Notes: generated by a model from the sequence alone, not told the origin. Shown: positions 44,878-54,586, numbered from the stretch's first letter. The stretch: DNA of 64,000 nt from Gammaproteobacteria bacterium (GCA_022820625.1 JAJEFE010000088.1:1-64000); one strand, 5' to 3'. Translations and numbers: made by a program.

Positions 44878-46629
44878 TTACTTGTACATGGTCTGGCGCT
44901 TGGTGCCGGGCGCCCATTCCTGCGGGTCCACCCAGATGTTGATCACCGCCGACTTGCCGGAGGAGGCCACCGATTCCCGTGCTCGCTGCAGCGCGGGCTG
45001 GATCTGGCCGGGACTTCGCACCTCCTCGCCGTAGCCGCCGAGCATTTCGGCGAACTTCGAGAAAGGCACGTCGCCCAGCAGGTTGCCCACGTTGCCGCGC
45101 ACCTCGCCGTACTTGGCCAGTTGCCCGTAGCGGATCTGGTTCATGGCGGAGTTGTTGCCGATGACGGCGATGTAGGGTGCGCCGAAGCGGTTGGCGGTCT
45201 CCATGTCGAAGGCAGTCATGCCGAAGGAGCCGTCGCCGTAGTAGCACAGCACCTCCTTGTCCGGATGAGCCAGCCCCGACGCCATCGCGAAGCCGGTGCC
45301 CACGCCGAGGCCGCCCAGCGCGCCGGGATCCATCCAGTTGCCCGGCGCGCGCGGCTGCACGGCCTGGGCGCTGATGGTGACCACGTCGCCGCCGTCGCCG
45401 ATGTAGATGGTCTTCTCGGTGAGGAATTCGTTGAGCTCCCACGCCACCCGGTAGGGATGGATCGGCTCGGCGTCGGAGAGGAACAGCGGCATGAGACGCT
45501 CGGTCTTCACCTTCTCGATGCCGCGCAGGTGGGCCAGCCACTCGCTGCGCCGGGCCGCGCCGTTGTCGGTGAGGCCGGTGGTCGCGTCGAGCACGGCGCC
45601 CAGGATCGCGCCCGGATCGCCCACGAGACCGAGGGAGACGTCTCGATTCCTCGCAACGGTCTTGTAGTCCATGTCGATATGCACCACCGTGGCATCGTCA
45701 CGCAGTCGCCGCCCGTAGCCCATGCGGAAGTCGAACGGCGTGCCGACGATGACGATGACGTCGGCCTGCTTGAAGGCATCGCCGCGGGTGCGGTGGAAAT
45801 AGTGGGAATCGCCCGGGGGCAGAAGCCCGCGGGACGCGCCGTTCATGTAGCCCGGGATATTGAGTCCCTTGAGCAGGTCGATGGCCTGCTTGTGGCCGCG
45901 GCACATCCAGACCTGCGTTCCCAGGAGGATGGCGGGGCGCTCCGATTCCACCAGTAGCTGCGCCAGTTTCTCGATGTCCGCGGGATCGCCGATGGACCTG
46001 GTCGATGCACGGTAGTGCCCGGGCTGCGGGATGACCGCTTTCTCCAGCGGCACCTCGGCGTCGAGGATGTCGCGGGGAATTTCAAGATAGCTGGGGCCCG
46101 GAGCGCCGGCGAAGCACTCCCGAACCGCCATGGCGACCATGTCGGCGATGCGCTCGGTGGAGCGCACGCCCGCGGAGAACTTGGTGATCGGCGCGGCGAT
46201 GTCCACGTGCGGCAGGTCCTGCAGCGACCCCATCTTGTGCTGGGTCAGCGCGCCCTGCCCGCCGATGTGCAGCACCGGGCTCTCGGACCGAAGCGCCGTG
46301 GCGATGCCGGTCAGCGCATTGGTGAATCCCGGTCCTGCGGTGGTGATCACGCAGCCCAGCCCTCCGGTCTGGCGCGCATACCCGTCGGCGGCGTGGGCGG
46401 CGACCTGCTCGTGGCGCACGTCGATGATGCGGATGTCGTTGTCGATGCAACCGTCGTAAGTATCGATGATGTGCCCGCCGCAGAGCGTGAAGATCGTGTC
46501 CACGCCTGCGTTCTTAAGCGCCGCGCCCACCAGGTGCCCGCCGGATATGACGCCGGCTTCCCGGCTCTTCTTCGCCAGAGTGTCTTCGGCCGTGGTGGAT
46601 CTAATTCGTGCTTCGGCTACGCTCGCCAT
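44878..46629 (-). CDS. Thiamine-diphosphate-dependent enzyme, 2-hydroxyacyl-CoA lyase/ILVBL/acetolactate-synthase-like
   Basis: GGHLVGAALKNAGVDTIFTLCGGHIIDTYDGCIDNDIRIIDVRHEQVAAHAADGYAR...TTAGPGFTNALTG; TPP motif YYGDGSFGMTAFDMETANRFGAPYIAVIGNNSAMNQ. Confidence 0.88.
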   Translation of the reverse strand: MASVAEARIRSTTAEDTLAKKSREAGVISGGHLVGAALKNAGVDTIFTLCGGHIIDTYDGCIDNDIRIIDVRHEQVAAHAADGYARQTGGLGCVITTAGPGFTNALTGIATALRSESPVLHIGGQGALTQHKMGSLQDLPHVDIAAPITKFSAGVRSTERIADMVAMAVRECFAGAPGPSYLEIPRDILDAEVPLEKAVIPQPGHYRASTRSIGDPADIEKLAQLLVESERPAILLGTQVWMCRGHKQAIDLLKGLNIPGYMNGASRGLLPPGDSHYFHRTRGDAFKQADVIVIVGTPFDFRMGYGRRLRDDATVVHIDMDYKTVARNRDVSLGLVGDPGAILGAVLDATTGLTDNGAARRSEWLAHLRGIEKVKTERLMPLFLSDAEPIHPYRVAWELNEFLTEKTIYIGDGGDVVTISAQAVQPRAPGNWMDPGALGGLGVGTGFAMASGLAHPDKEVLCYYGDGSFGMTAFDMETANRFGAPYIAVIGNNSAMNQIRYGQLAKYGEVRGNVGNLLGDVPFSKFAEMLGGYGEEVRSPGQIQPALQRARESVASSGKSAVINIWVDPQEWAPGTKRQTMYK

Positions 46630-46935
46630 GATCTGCTCCCGCGTGTCTCTGTCGCTTCCTCAACCGGCGCTCTTATAGCACGTCAACTGAATGGTTTCAC
46701 TGAACTTGCTTACACGTTGCGGCCGGATCGCCAAGGCTCACGGCCGAATCGTTCCGGTTGCGCCCGACTCGTACAGGGCGGCAAGCGTGTACCTGTGACA
46801 TCCGACCGTCCGGCCGGCGGCAACGACAGACCCTAACGTCAGGAGGATTACCGCAAGCCGTCGACAGCGTGTGGGCTACAATCACAATTCTTTGCGGTTT
46901 TATCTCCGGTCGCGCAAACGGCCCTCAACTCCTCG

Positions 46936-48891
46936 ATGTCATCAGAACCAACCGGCGGCGGCAACGATCCCTCCGCAATCGCACGCCAGGCGCCGGCGGG
47001 GCGTGTATCGCAGTTCGGGTTGCTGCGGACGCGGCGGCTGCTGCCTTTGTTCATCACCCAGTTTCTCGGGGCCTTCAACGACAACCTGTACAAGTTCGCG
47101 CTGACGCTGATCCTCGTTTACGGCGGCCTGATCAGCGAGGACGCCACCGACCTGCTCGTCAACGTCGCGGCGGGACTGCTGATCCTGCCCTTCTTCCTGT
47201 TCTCGGCCACGGCCGGGACACTGGCCGACCGGTACGAGAAGTCGCGCCTGATCCGCTACGTCAAGCTCGGTGAAATAGCCGTCGCCATCTGCGCGGCACT
47301 GGCGCTGTACCTGCAGAACGTCACCGTGCTGCTGGCCGTGGTTTTCCTGCTGGGCGTGCAATCGACCTTCTTCGGGCCGCTCAAGTTCGCGATCCTTCCC
47401 CAGCACCTGCACAACACCGAGCTCGTCGGCGGCAACGCCATGGTCGAGATGGGGACCCTGGTGGCCATCCTGCTGGGTACCATCGCCGGCGGCATCATCG
47501 GCGGCGCAACGGCGGGGGACAACAGCGGCAGCGTGTCGCTGGCGCTTTCGGTCATGGTGGTGATGGTGGCCGTGACCGGGTACCTCTCCAGCCTCGGCAT
47601 TCCCCGGGCGCCGTCGGCGCTGCGCGGATCCGTGTCCTGGAATCCCGTAACGGAAACCTGGGGGCTCATACGCCTGGCGGCGGAGAAGAAGGCGGTATTC
47701 CAGTCCGTGCTGGGCGTGTCCTGGTTTTGGCTCATCGGCTCGGTCTACCTGGCGCAGATCGCCAACATGACGCGCCTGCACCTGGCCGGCGATTCGGGTG
47801 TCGTGACCCTGATCCTGGCCTTCTTCACCATTTCCATCGCCGTGGGCTCGCTGCTGTGCGAGAAACTCTCCGGCCGGCGGGTCGAGATCGGCCTGGTGCC
47901 CCTGGGCGCCGCCGGCATCAGCGTGTTCGGCATCGACTCCTACTTCGCCATGGGCCAGATCGAGGCGGAAGGCCTGCGCACGGCGAGTGAATTCCTGGCG
48001 GGCGAGGGCACGCCGCGGCTGCTGGTGGACCTGGGCCTGATGGGGATGTTCGCCGGCATGTTCGTGGTGCCGCTGCAGGCCAATATCCAGGCGCGTACGC
48101 CCGACGACCGCCGCGCCCGGATCATCGCCGCCAACAACATCCTCAACGCGCTGTTCCTTGTCGCAGGCTCCGGTCTTGCGATCTTCTGGCTCGTCTACCT
48201 GGACTTCAGCATCCCCTCGCTGTTCCTGTTCGTGGCCATAGCCAACGCGGCAGTGGCGGGTTACATCTTCCAGCAGGTGCCGGAATTCACCATGCGATTC
48301 CTAGTGTGGCTGCTGTCGCACTCCATGTACCGCGTCCGCCACGAGGGGCTGGAGGCCATTCCGGAACGCGGTCCCGCGGTCATCGTCTGCAACCACGTCA
48401 GCTATGTGGATGCGCTGCTGCTGGCGGGTGCCATCCGGCGGCGGATCCGGTTCGTGATGGCCAGGAGCATCTACGACCTGCCGGTGCTGAATTTCGTGTT
48501 TCGAACCAGCCGAACCATTCCCATCACCTCGAAACGTGCCGATCCCGATACCTACGAGGCTGCGTTCGCGCAGATACGCGAGGCACTGGAATCACGCCAC
48601 GTGGTGTGCATCTTCCCGGAAGGCCACCTGACCCACGACGGCGAGATCGACGTCTTCCGCCCGGGTATCGAACGGATCATCGGAGAAACGCCGGTGCCGG
48701 TGGTGCCAATGGCCCTGCGCGGCCTGTGGGGCAGCTTCTTCAGCCGCCAGGGCAAGGGCGCGTTCCACCGGCAATGGTCGCGCATATGGAGCCGGGTTGA
48801 CATCGTCGCGGCCGATCCGATACCGCCCGCGAAGGTCAGCGCCGATGACCTGCGGGACCGGGTGCGTGAGTTGAGGGGAGAGTCGCGTTAA
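46936..48891 (+). CDS. MFS transporter fused to PlsC-type acyltransferase (LplT-Aas-like, no ligase domain)
   Basis: MFS half (FLGAFNDNLYKFALTLIL...FSATAGTLADRYEKSRL); C-terminal PlsC motifs VCNHVSYVDALLL, FPEGHLTHDGEI, VPVVPMALRG. Confidence 0.88.
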   Translation: MSSEPTGGGNDPSAIARQAPAGRVSQFGLLRTRRLLPLFITQFLGAFNDNLYKFALTLILVYGGLISEDATDLLVNVAAGLLILPFFLFSATAGTLADRYEKSRLIRYVKLGEIAVAICAALALYLQNVTVLLAVVFLLGVQSTFFGPLKFAILPQHLHNTELVGGNAMVEMGTLVAILLGTIAGGIIGGATAGDNSGSVSLALSVMVVMVAVTGYLSSLGIPRAPSALRGSVSWNPVTETWGLIRLAAEKKAVFQSVLGVSWFWLIGSVYLAQIANMTRLHLAGDSGVVTLILAFFTISIAVGSLLCEKLSGRRVEIGLVPLGAAGISVFGIDSYFAMGQIEAEGLRTASEFLAGEGTPRLLVDLGLMGMFAGMFVVPLQANIQARTPDDRRARIIAANNILNALFLVAGSGLAIFWLVYLDFSIPSLFLFVAIANAAVAGYIFQQVPEFTMRFLVWLLSHSMYRVRHEGLEAIPERGPAVIVCNHVSYVDALLLAGAIRRRIRFVMARSIYDLPVLNFVFRTSRTIPITSKRADPDTYEAAFAQIREALESRHVVCIFPEGHLTHDGEIDVFRPGIERIIGETPVPVVPMALRGLWGSFFSRQGKGAFHRQWSRIWSRVDIVAADPIPPAKVSADDLRDRVRELRGESR

Positions 48892-48956
48892 CCGGCCGAG
48901 TATTGAGGATCGCCAGCAGCAGGGCGTTGTCGAGTCGCCGGTTATTCATGCCGCAC

Positions 48957-50432
48957 TCACGACGCTTGCCGGGGTCGCTGCGCGTGCTGCCGAATCGTTT
49001 CGGCAACGCAGCAGGTCAGTTTCTGCGCCGTAGGGATGTGCAGGAACTCGTTCGGTCCGTGGGCGTTGGACTCCGGGCCGAGCACGCCGGTGACGAGGAA
49101 CTGGGCGGCGGGAAACTCCGCGCCGAGCATCGCCATGAACGGGATCGTTCCGCCTTCGCCCATGTACATGGCGGGCCTGCCGAAGTAGGTCTGCGACGAC
49201 GCAAGCAGCGCGGCCTCGAGCCAGGCCGCGAGCGGCGGCGCGTTCCAGCCGTCGTTGCCCTGCGCCTCGAAGCGGACCCGGGCGCCGTGAGGCGGGTCCC
49301 GCGTCAGAAGATCGGTCAGGCGCGCGGCGGCAGCGTCGCCCGAGACGCTCGGCGGTAGCCGGAGGCTCAGGCGGACCGACGTGCCAGGCCGCATGACGTT
49401 GCCGGCGTCGCCGAGGTCCGGCAGGCCGCCGGCGCCGGTCACGGCGAGCGCTGGACGCCAGCTACGGGCAAGCACGAGGTCGACCAGGTCGTCGGTCATC
49501 GGCCGCACGCCTTCGCGCCACGGGAATCGCGCCCAGACGCGGTCGCCGATTACGGCAGCGGCGGCTCGCGCCTGCTCGACGCGTTGCACGGGAATCTCCG
49601 CATGCAGCCAGTCTGGAAGGATCGCGCCATCCGTTTCGTTCTCGAGTCGCGACAGCAGCATGCGCAGAACGCGGAAGCTCGACGGGACGACGCCGCCGGC
49701 GTCGCCGGAGTGGACACCTTCGCCGATCACGTCGACGTGCAGATTGCCGGCTACCATGCCGCGCAGCGACGTCGTGCACCAGAGCTGATCGTAGTTGCCG
49801 GCGCCGGAGTCGAGGCAGACGACGAGGCTCGGCTCGCCGATCCGTTCGCGCAGATGCTCGATGTAGAAGGGCAGGTCCGGGCTGCCGCTTTCCTCGCTGC
49901 CCTCGATAATCACCACGCAGCGCGCGTGGGAAATCCCCTGCTCCTGCAGGATACGGATGGCCGAGAGCGACGAAAAGGTCGAGTAGCCGTCGTCGGCGCC
50001 GCCGCGCCCGTACAGCCGCTCGCCGCGCAGCACCGGCTTCCAGGGACCGAGTCCCTCGTTCCAGCCGGTCATCTCGGGCTGCTTGTCCATGTGGCCGTAG
50101 AGCAGGACAGTGTCGTCGATCTCGCCCGGTATTTCGATGAAAAGCAGCGGCGTTCGTCCCGGAAGCTCGACGACCTCGAGCTTCATGCGGTCCGCCGGAT
50201 GCGCCCGGCACCACTCCACGATGAGAGCCATCGCGTCGTGCATGTGGCCGTTGGCCGCCCAGTCCGGATCGAACTCGGGGGACTTGTTCGGGATCCTGAT
50301 GTAATCGACCAGCGCAGGGACGATCGACTCGTCGAACTCGCTCGCGACGAATGCCTGCGACTGCCTTGCGTCGATCGCCTTGTCCATGGTCATGGGCGCA
50401 ATGTGCTCAATTCGGGTTTCGACGCGCGCCAA
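48957..50432 (-). CDS. M20 family metallopeptidase
   Basis: DDTVLLYGHMDKQPEMTGWNEGLGPWKPVLRGERLYGRGGADDGYSTFSSLSAIRIL...IIEGSEESGSPDLPFYI. Confidence 0.92.
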   Translation of the reverse strand: MARVETRIEHIAPMTMDKAIDARQSQAFVASEFDESIVPALVDYIRIPNKSPEFDPDWAANGHMHDAMALIVEWCRAHPADRMKLEVVELPGRTPLLFIEIPGEIDDTVLLYGHMDKQPEMTGWNEGLGPWKPVLRGERLYGRGGADDGYSTFSSLSAIRILQEQGISHARCVVIIEGSEESGSPDLPFYIEHLRERIGEPSLVVCLDSGAGNYDQLWCTTSLRGMVAGNLHVDVIGEGVHSGDAGGVVPSSFRVLRMLLSRLENETDGAILPDWLHAEIPVQRVEQARAAAAVIGDRVWARFPWREGVRPMTDDLVDLVLARSWRPALAVTGAGGLPDLGDAGNVMRPGTSVRLSLRLPPSVSGDAAAARLTDLLTRDPPHGARVRFEAQGNDGWNAPPLAAWLEAALLASSQTYFGRPAMYMGEGGTIPFMAMLGAEFPAAQFLVTGVLGPESNAHGPNEFLHIPTAQKLTCCVAETIRQHAQRPRQAS

Positions 50433-50459
50433 CCGTTCCCGTTATTCCTCAATCTCGGC

Positions 50460-50780
50460 CTACACGCCGTTGCCCTGAGTAATGATGATGCCGAGTATCG
50501 TCGTCGCCAACGCGATGGCGGCAATCATCACTCCCACTGAAATAAGGTGCGTACGCAAGCTATCCGCCCGCAATTCGGCTACAACTCCGTCAATCCGGGC
50601 GTGCAACTCGGTGTTGGCCGCGTGCAACTTCGCGATCTCCGCATCGAAGTGCTCTGTGGTCACCAGTTGATTGACGGATTGGCCCATGACCTCCACGATG
50701 GCCTCAGCGTGTTCGAACTCAATGCCCGCCGCCTTGAGCTTGCGGGCGGCGTCAAGTGTATCAAAAGCGTTAGCGGCCAT
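50460..50780 (-). CDS. DUF1640 / CCDC90-like coiled-coil membrane protein
   Basis: FDTLDAARKLKAAGIEFEHAEAIVEVMGQSVNQLVTTEHFDAEIAKLHAANTELHARI... then C-terminal TM. Confidence 0.75.
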   Translation of the reverse strand: MAANAFDTLDAARKLKAAGIEFEHAEAIVEVMGQSVNQLVTTEHFDAEIAKLHAANTELHARIDGVVAELRADSLRTHLISVGVMIAAIALATTILGIIITQGNGV

Positions 50781-51010
50781 GACCAGTCTCCTGCGTTCCG
50801 CCGCTGGGTGGATTTACGCGGCGCAGGTACAGAGCCACGATAGCATTCGCGGCACGAAACGAAACGCCCATTTCTTGCCGAAATCGCCAGAAACGGGCGG
50901 GTTCGGGATCACCCAATCCCCCTGATTCCGGAAATCGACAGCTTCGATGGTGACGGAAGGCCGCTCGTGGGCTATAGCGGGCGCGATTCGACGAACGGAT
51001 ACCCGGCGGC

Positions 51011-51314
51011 TTACTCCACCTTCGACGGCCCCTGCCGCTTCAGCTTCACGCCGAAGCCGCGCCCCTTGACGATAGCCGCCTCGCCGAACCGTTCCCGTAC
51101 GCTGTCCAGCGCCCGATCCACGGGCCCGTCGGTCGGCCCGTCGCTGAGTAGATCGCCCTGGGGAGATTCGGCGGCCTGGATCAGATCGTGGGCGCCCACG
51201 CCGATCAGCCGGCTCGTCGCGCAGCTCGGGCCGGTCGCGTTTCTCGATGGCGGCGTAGAACGCGTCGCAGTCCAGATGCGCGATCGTCAACTCATGTAAC
51301 GCATCGTGGCGCAC
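51011..51314 (-). pseudogene. Degenerate DNA polymerase IV (dinB) - N- and C-terminal fragments, interior deleted and frameshifted
   Basis: One frame [33 protein letters not shown]; another frame [18 protein letters not shown]...[36 protein letters not shown] (DinB-type C-terminus). Confidence 0.7.
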
Positions 51315-51443
51315 CAGGCGTGCCGAATCGCACTCTGGGCATGTTCCGGCGTCACCGGTGGTGCAGCTACCGCAGTCTCAACACAAGGAACTCATGGTTG
51401 GACGATACGGAGAGGAATTCCCCCGGTCGGTAGTGGACGAGAT

Positions 51444-51872
51444 CTAGGTCCCCGAGGGCTCCTCCCATGGATCGTAGGAACCGATGTTCCAGAGGTACCC
51501 TTCCGGATCGCGGCAAGCGAAGAACACGCCACCGTATTCCGGGTTCTGCAATGGCGCCACGATCTCCGCTCCTGCGGTTACCGCGCGTTCGTGAACGGCG
51601 TGGGGATCGTCAACCACCAGGCAGGCACTCTGCGTGTTCTCGCAGTTCGGCCCGGGCGTTTTGACAAGCTGACCGTATTCGTCGTCGCGCGCACTGCCCA
51701 ACATGATCATGCCATCACCGAGAACCAACTGGGCGTGCGCGATGCCACCGTCTTCAAGCGGCACGACCAGGTGTTTCGAAAATCCGAGCACGCTGCACAA
51801 CCATTCGATGGCAGCCGGTGCATCCTCATATCGCATCGCGGGGATGACGGGAGACTTGCCGGGCGTGGGCAT
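51444..51872 (-). CDS. VOC family (glyoxalase-like) protein
   Basis: PVIPAMRYEDAPAAIEWLCSVLGFSKHLVVP...GGVFFACRDPEGYLWNIGSYDPW. Confidence 0.88.
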   Translation of the reverse strand: MPTPGKSPVIPAMRYEDAPAAIEWLCSVLGFSKHLVVPLEDGGIAHAQLVLGDGMIMLGSARDDEYGQLVKTPGPNCENTQSACLVVDDPHAVHERAVTAGAEIVAPLQNPEYGGVFFACRDPEGYLWNIGSYDPWEEPSGT

Positions 51873-52056
51873 GGAAGGTCCTCTGGCGAAGATTGGCGGC
51901 GCCAGTATAGCCCCGCCGATCGCGCGAAACGGAACTTCTCTCCTGATTTGGATTCAAACAATCAGAGCGCTTGCGGCCAGCGCTGTTGCCGACGGCCATA
52001 CTGTCAGGAATCAATCAAACTATACGGCCGCACTCCAACCTGTCCCGGAGAACGCC

Positions 52057-52635
52057 ATGCAGATCCCCGCCAATCGCAATTCGCACATCGCCGGCGCCCC
52101 CATCGCCGCCGTCGCCTTCGCAGCCCTGGCTGCTGCCACCCTGACCGGCTGCGCCAACCGCAGCCTGTCCAGCCAGACCTTTCCGGCCAGCGGTGCGCAA
52201 ACCGTCTGGAATGTCGAGTACGGAGAGGTCGTCGATGTGCGGCCAGCGGACGTCGAGGGTGAAATATCCCTGTTGGGCGTCCTCGTGGGCAGTGCGGTCG
52301 GGCATGCCGTCGGCACGGAGGTCAGCAACTCCAACAATGCCGGGGCTGTCGGAGCCGTCGCCGGCGCCGCGGCCGGCGCCGCGATCGAGCAGGCCGTGAC
52401 GGACAGGAGCGCCCAGCAGATCACGGTCGATCTGGATAGCGGCAGCACCGTGGCCATCGTGCAGGACGACCAGGAACAGTTCCAGAACGGTGAGCGCGTG
52501 CGAGTCCTGACGGCCAATATCGCGACTCCAGGTCCCGGCTCGGTGCGCACCGGCGGCATATTCGGCCGTTCCGGGGTCGTCGGCCGGGCAGGCCCGCCCG
52601 TTCCCGTAACCCGCGCCCGGGTCCAGCACCTGTAG
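52057..52635 (+). CDS. Glycine-zipper 2TM (SlyB-like) outer membrane lipoprotein
   Basis: Lipobox LTGCANRS; LLGVLVGSAVGHAVGTE...GAVGAVAGAAAGAAIEQAVT. Confidence 0.82.
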   Translation: MQIPANRNSHIAGAPIAAVAFAALAAATLTGCANRSLSSQTFPASGAQTVWNVEYGEVVDVRPADVEGEISLLGVLVGSAVGHAVGTEVSNSNNAGAVGAVAGAAAGAAIEQAVTDRSAQQITVDLDSGSTVAIVQDDQEQFQNGERVRVLTANIATPGPGSVRTGGIFGRSGVVGRAGPPVPVTRARVQHL

Positions 52636-52666
52636 GCCGAAAACTCGGGACGGAAGCGGCGGGCTG

Positions 52667-53656
52667 CTAGGCCACCGCCAGCACGATCTTCCCGAAATGG
52701 GCGCTGGACTCCATCATTCGGTGCGCCGCCGCCGCTTCCTCCAGGGGCAGGACCTGGTGGATGAGTGGCTCGATTCGGCCATCGGCGAAGAACGGCACGA
52801 CGGTCTCGTTGAATTCCCGGGCGATCATGGCCTTCTCATCGACCGGGCGGGAACGCAGCACCGAGCCGATGACCTGCTGACGCCGGACCATCAACGGTGC
52901 GAGATTGATTTCCGACTTCGCACCGCCCATCAGGCCGATGATCACCAGTCGGCCGCCCAGCGCCAGGGATCGCAGGTTGCGCTTCAGGTAGAGTCCGCCA
53001 AGATGGTCGAGGATGACGTCCGCGCCCTTTTTTTCCGTCGCGGCGGCCACGCCTTCGACGAAATCCCCGGTCCGGTAGTCGATGACGTGATCGGCGCCCA
53101 GGGCACGAACTCGCTCGACCTTCCCGGTGGACGCGGTAACGATGACCCTGGCACTGGGGGTCAACGCCTTGCAGAGCTGGATGGCGGACGTATTCACGCC
53201 GCCGCCGCCGCCATGGACCAGCACAGTTTCGCCGTCCTTGAGGCCCGCCAGCATGAAGATGTTGAGATAGGCGGTGATGTAGGTCTCGCAGACGCAGGCA
53301 GCCTGATGGAAGTCGAGGCGTTCGGGGATTCTCATGACGTGGCTTGCGTAGGCCACGGCGTATTCTGCGTAACCGCCGCCACCCACCAATGACATGACCC
53401 GCTCGCCGACTTCAAAGCCCGAAACTCCGGAGCCCAACGCATCGACGGTTCCGGCCACCTCCAGCCCCAGGATGGGAGAATCGCCCGGCGGCTGATGGTA
53501 ATTGCCCTGCCGCTGCACGCAGTCCGCCCGATTGACGGTTGTCGCCGCCACCCTGATGCGGACTTGCCCCTCACCGGGTTGAGGCGTCGCCGTCTCCCCC
53601 GTATAGAGTGTTCCAGCGCCCCCAAACTCCGTCTGCAATACCGCTTTCATCTCCAT
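52667..53656 (-). CDS. NAD(P)H-quinone oxidoreductase (zinc-type ADH family, PIG3-like)
   Basis: MKAVLQTEFGGAGTLYTGETATPQPGEGQVRIRVAATTVNRADCVQRQGNY...VLVHGGGGGVNTSAIQLCKAL. Confidence 0.9.
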   Translation of the reverse strand: MEMKAVLQTEFGGAGTLYTGETATPQPGEGQVRIRVAATTVNRADCVQRQGNYHQPPGDSPILGLEVAGTVDALGSGVSGFEVGERVMSLVGGGGYAEYAVAYASHVMRIPERLDFHQAACVCETYITAYLNIFMLAGLKDGETVLVHGGGGGVNTSAIQLCKALTPSARVIVTASTGKVERVRALGADHVIDYRTGDFVEGVAAATEKKGADVILDHLGGLYLKRNLRSLALGGRLVIIGLMGGAKSEINLAPLMVRRQQVIGSVLRSRPVDEKAMIAREFNETVVPFFADGRIEPLIHQVLPLEEAAAAHRMMESSAHFGKIVLAVA

Positions 53657-53837
53657 TCCCTGTCCGGGGAAGGCGCAATCCTATCGAATTGCAGCGTCGG
53701 CCACATTCAATCGATGAATCCGATTTGGCGGAGACTGGCGCGGGAGAATTGCGCCGGAGGGAACTTAAAGGGTATTTTTGCTCCTGACACGCATCGGTCC
53801 TTCACCGGTTTCGAACAATAACGAAGAGGAGCTTGTC

Positions 53838-54323
53838 ATGCGCACGCTTAGTGTACTCGTCGGAGGCATTCTGGTCGGAATGGGCATCCAGATAGCCATG
53901 AGTCAGAGTCAGAACAGCGGTATCGTCGGCGTCAACCATGTAGGCATCGCGTTCGATGACCTTGACGCGGCTGTCGAGTATTACACCGAGACCCTGGGCT
54001 ATCCCGAGGCCTTCCGGATCGAGAACGATGCCGGCGAGGTTGCCCTGGTCTACGTTCAGGTCAGCCAGGGCACGTTCGTGGAACTGCAGCCCACCAACGA
54101 GAACCGCGGACCGGGAATCAACCACTTCGGCGTGGTTGTGGACGACATGGATGCCGTGATCGGCATGTGGAGGGATCGCGGCGCCGAAGTGCAGGACGCG
54201 CGCTCCAGCAGCACCAACGCGATCCTGTCGAATATCTTCGACCCAAACGGCAACCGCATGGAGCTATTGGAACTGCCGCCGGAGTCCGAGCACGCCCAGG
54301 CCATGGCGCGCTGGGGTCAGTAA
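53838..54323 (+). CDS. VOC family protein with N-terminal signal/TM
   Basis: SQNSGIVGVNHVGIAFDDLDAAVEYYTETLGYPEAFRIEND...GPGINHFGVVVDDMDAVIGMWRDRG...FDPNGNRMELLEL. Confidence 0.85.
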   Translation: MRTLSVLVGGILVGMGIQIAMSQSQNSGIVGVNHVGIAFDDLDAAVEYYTETLGYPEAFRIENDAGEVALVYVQVSQGTFVELQPTNENRGPGINHFGVVVDDMDAVIGMWRDRGAEVQDARSSSTNAILSNIFDPNGNRMELLELPPESEHAQAMARWGQ

Positions 54324-54327
54324 GACT

Positions 54328-54414
54328 CAGCGTATCGTGATCGCCCGCTTCGGCGTGTGCGTCGACAAGTTCGGCGTCACCTGGCAGATCAACTTCCAGT
54401 ATCCTGCGGACTGA
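54328..54414 (+). pseudogene. C-terminal remnant of a PhnB/VOC-like protein
   Basis: Frame reads TQRIVIARFGVCVDKFGVTWQINFQYPAD*: resembles the PhnB C-terminus (..DRFGxxxDKFGVxWxIN). Confidence 0.45.
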
Positions 54415-54586
54415 AGCGCCAGCCGGATCGAACTTTGGCCTGCTTGGCCCATCTAACCGCAGTATTCCGGCCTTCAGAATAATCGGGTATTCGGCTGCGC
54501 GGCACCGCTTTTCAAAATAGGTCCCGGCATGGCCCGCGTGCGACCCTGGCGCACATGTGGGGAACGGCCGGCGCCCAGGACACGGC

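Noticed and set aside
44878-46629. Calling the TPP enzyme a definite oxalyl-CoA decarboxylase
   Set aside because: Sequence blocks look closer to ILVBL/HACL; the adjacent Frc-like gene alone does not settle substrate.
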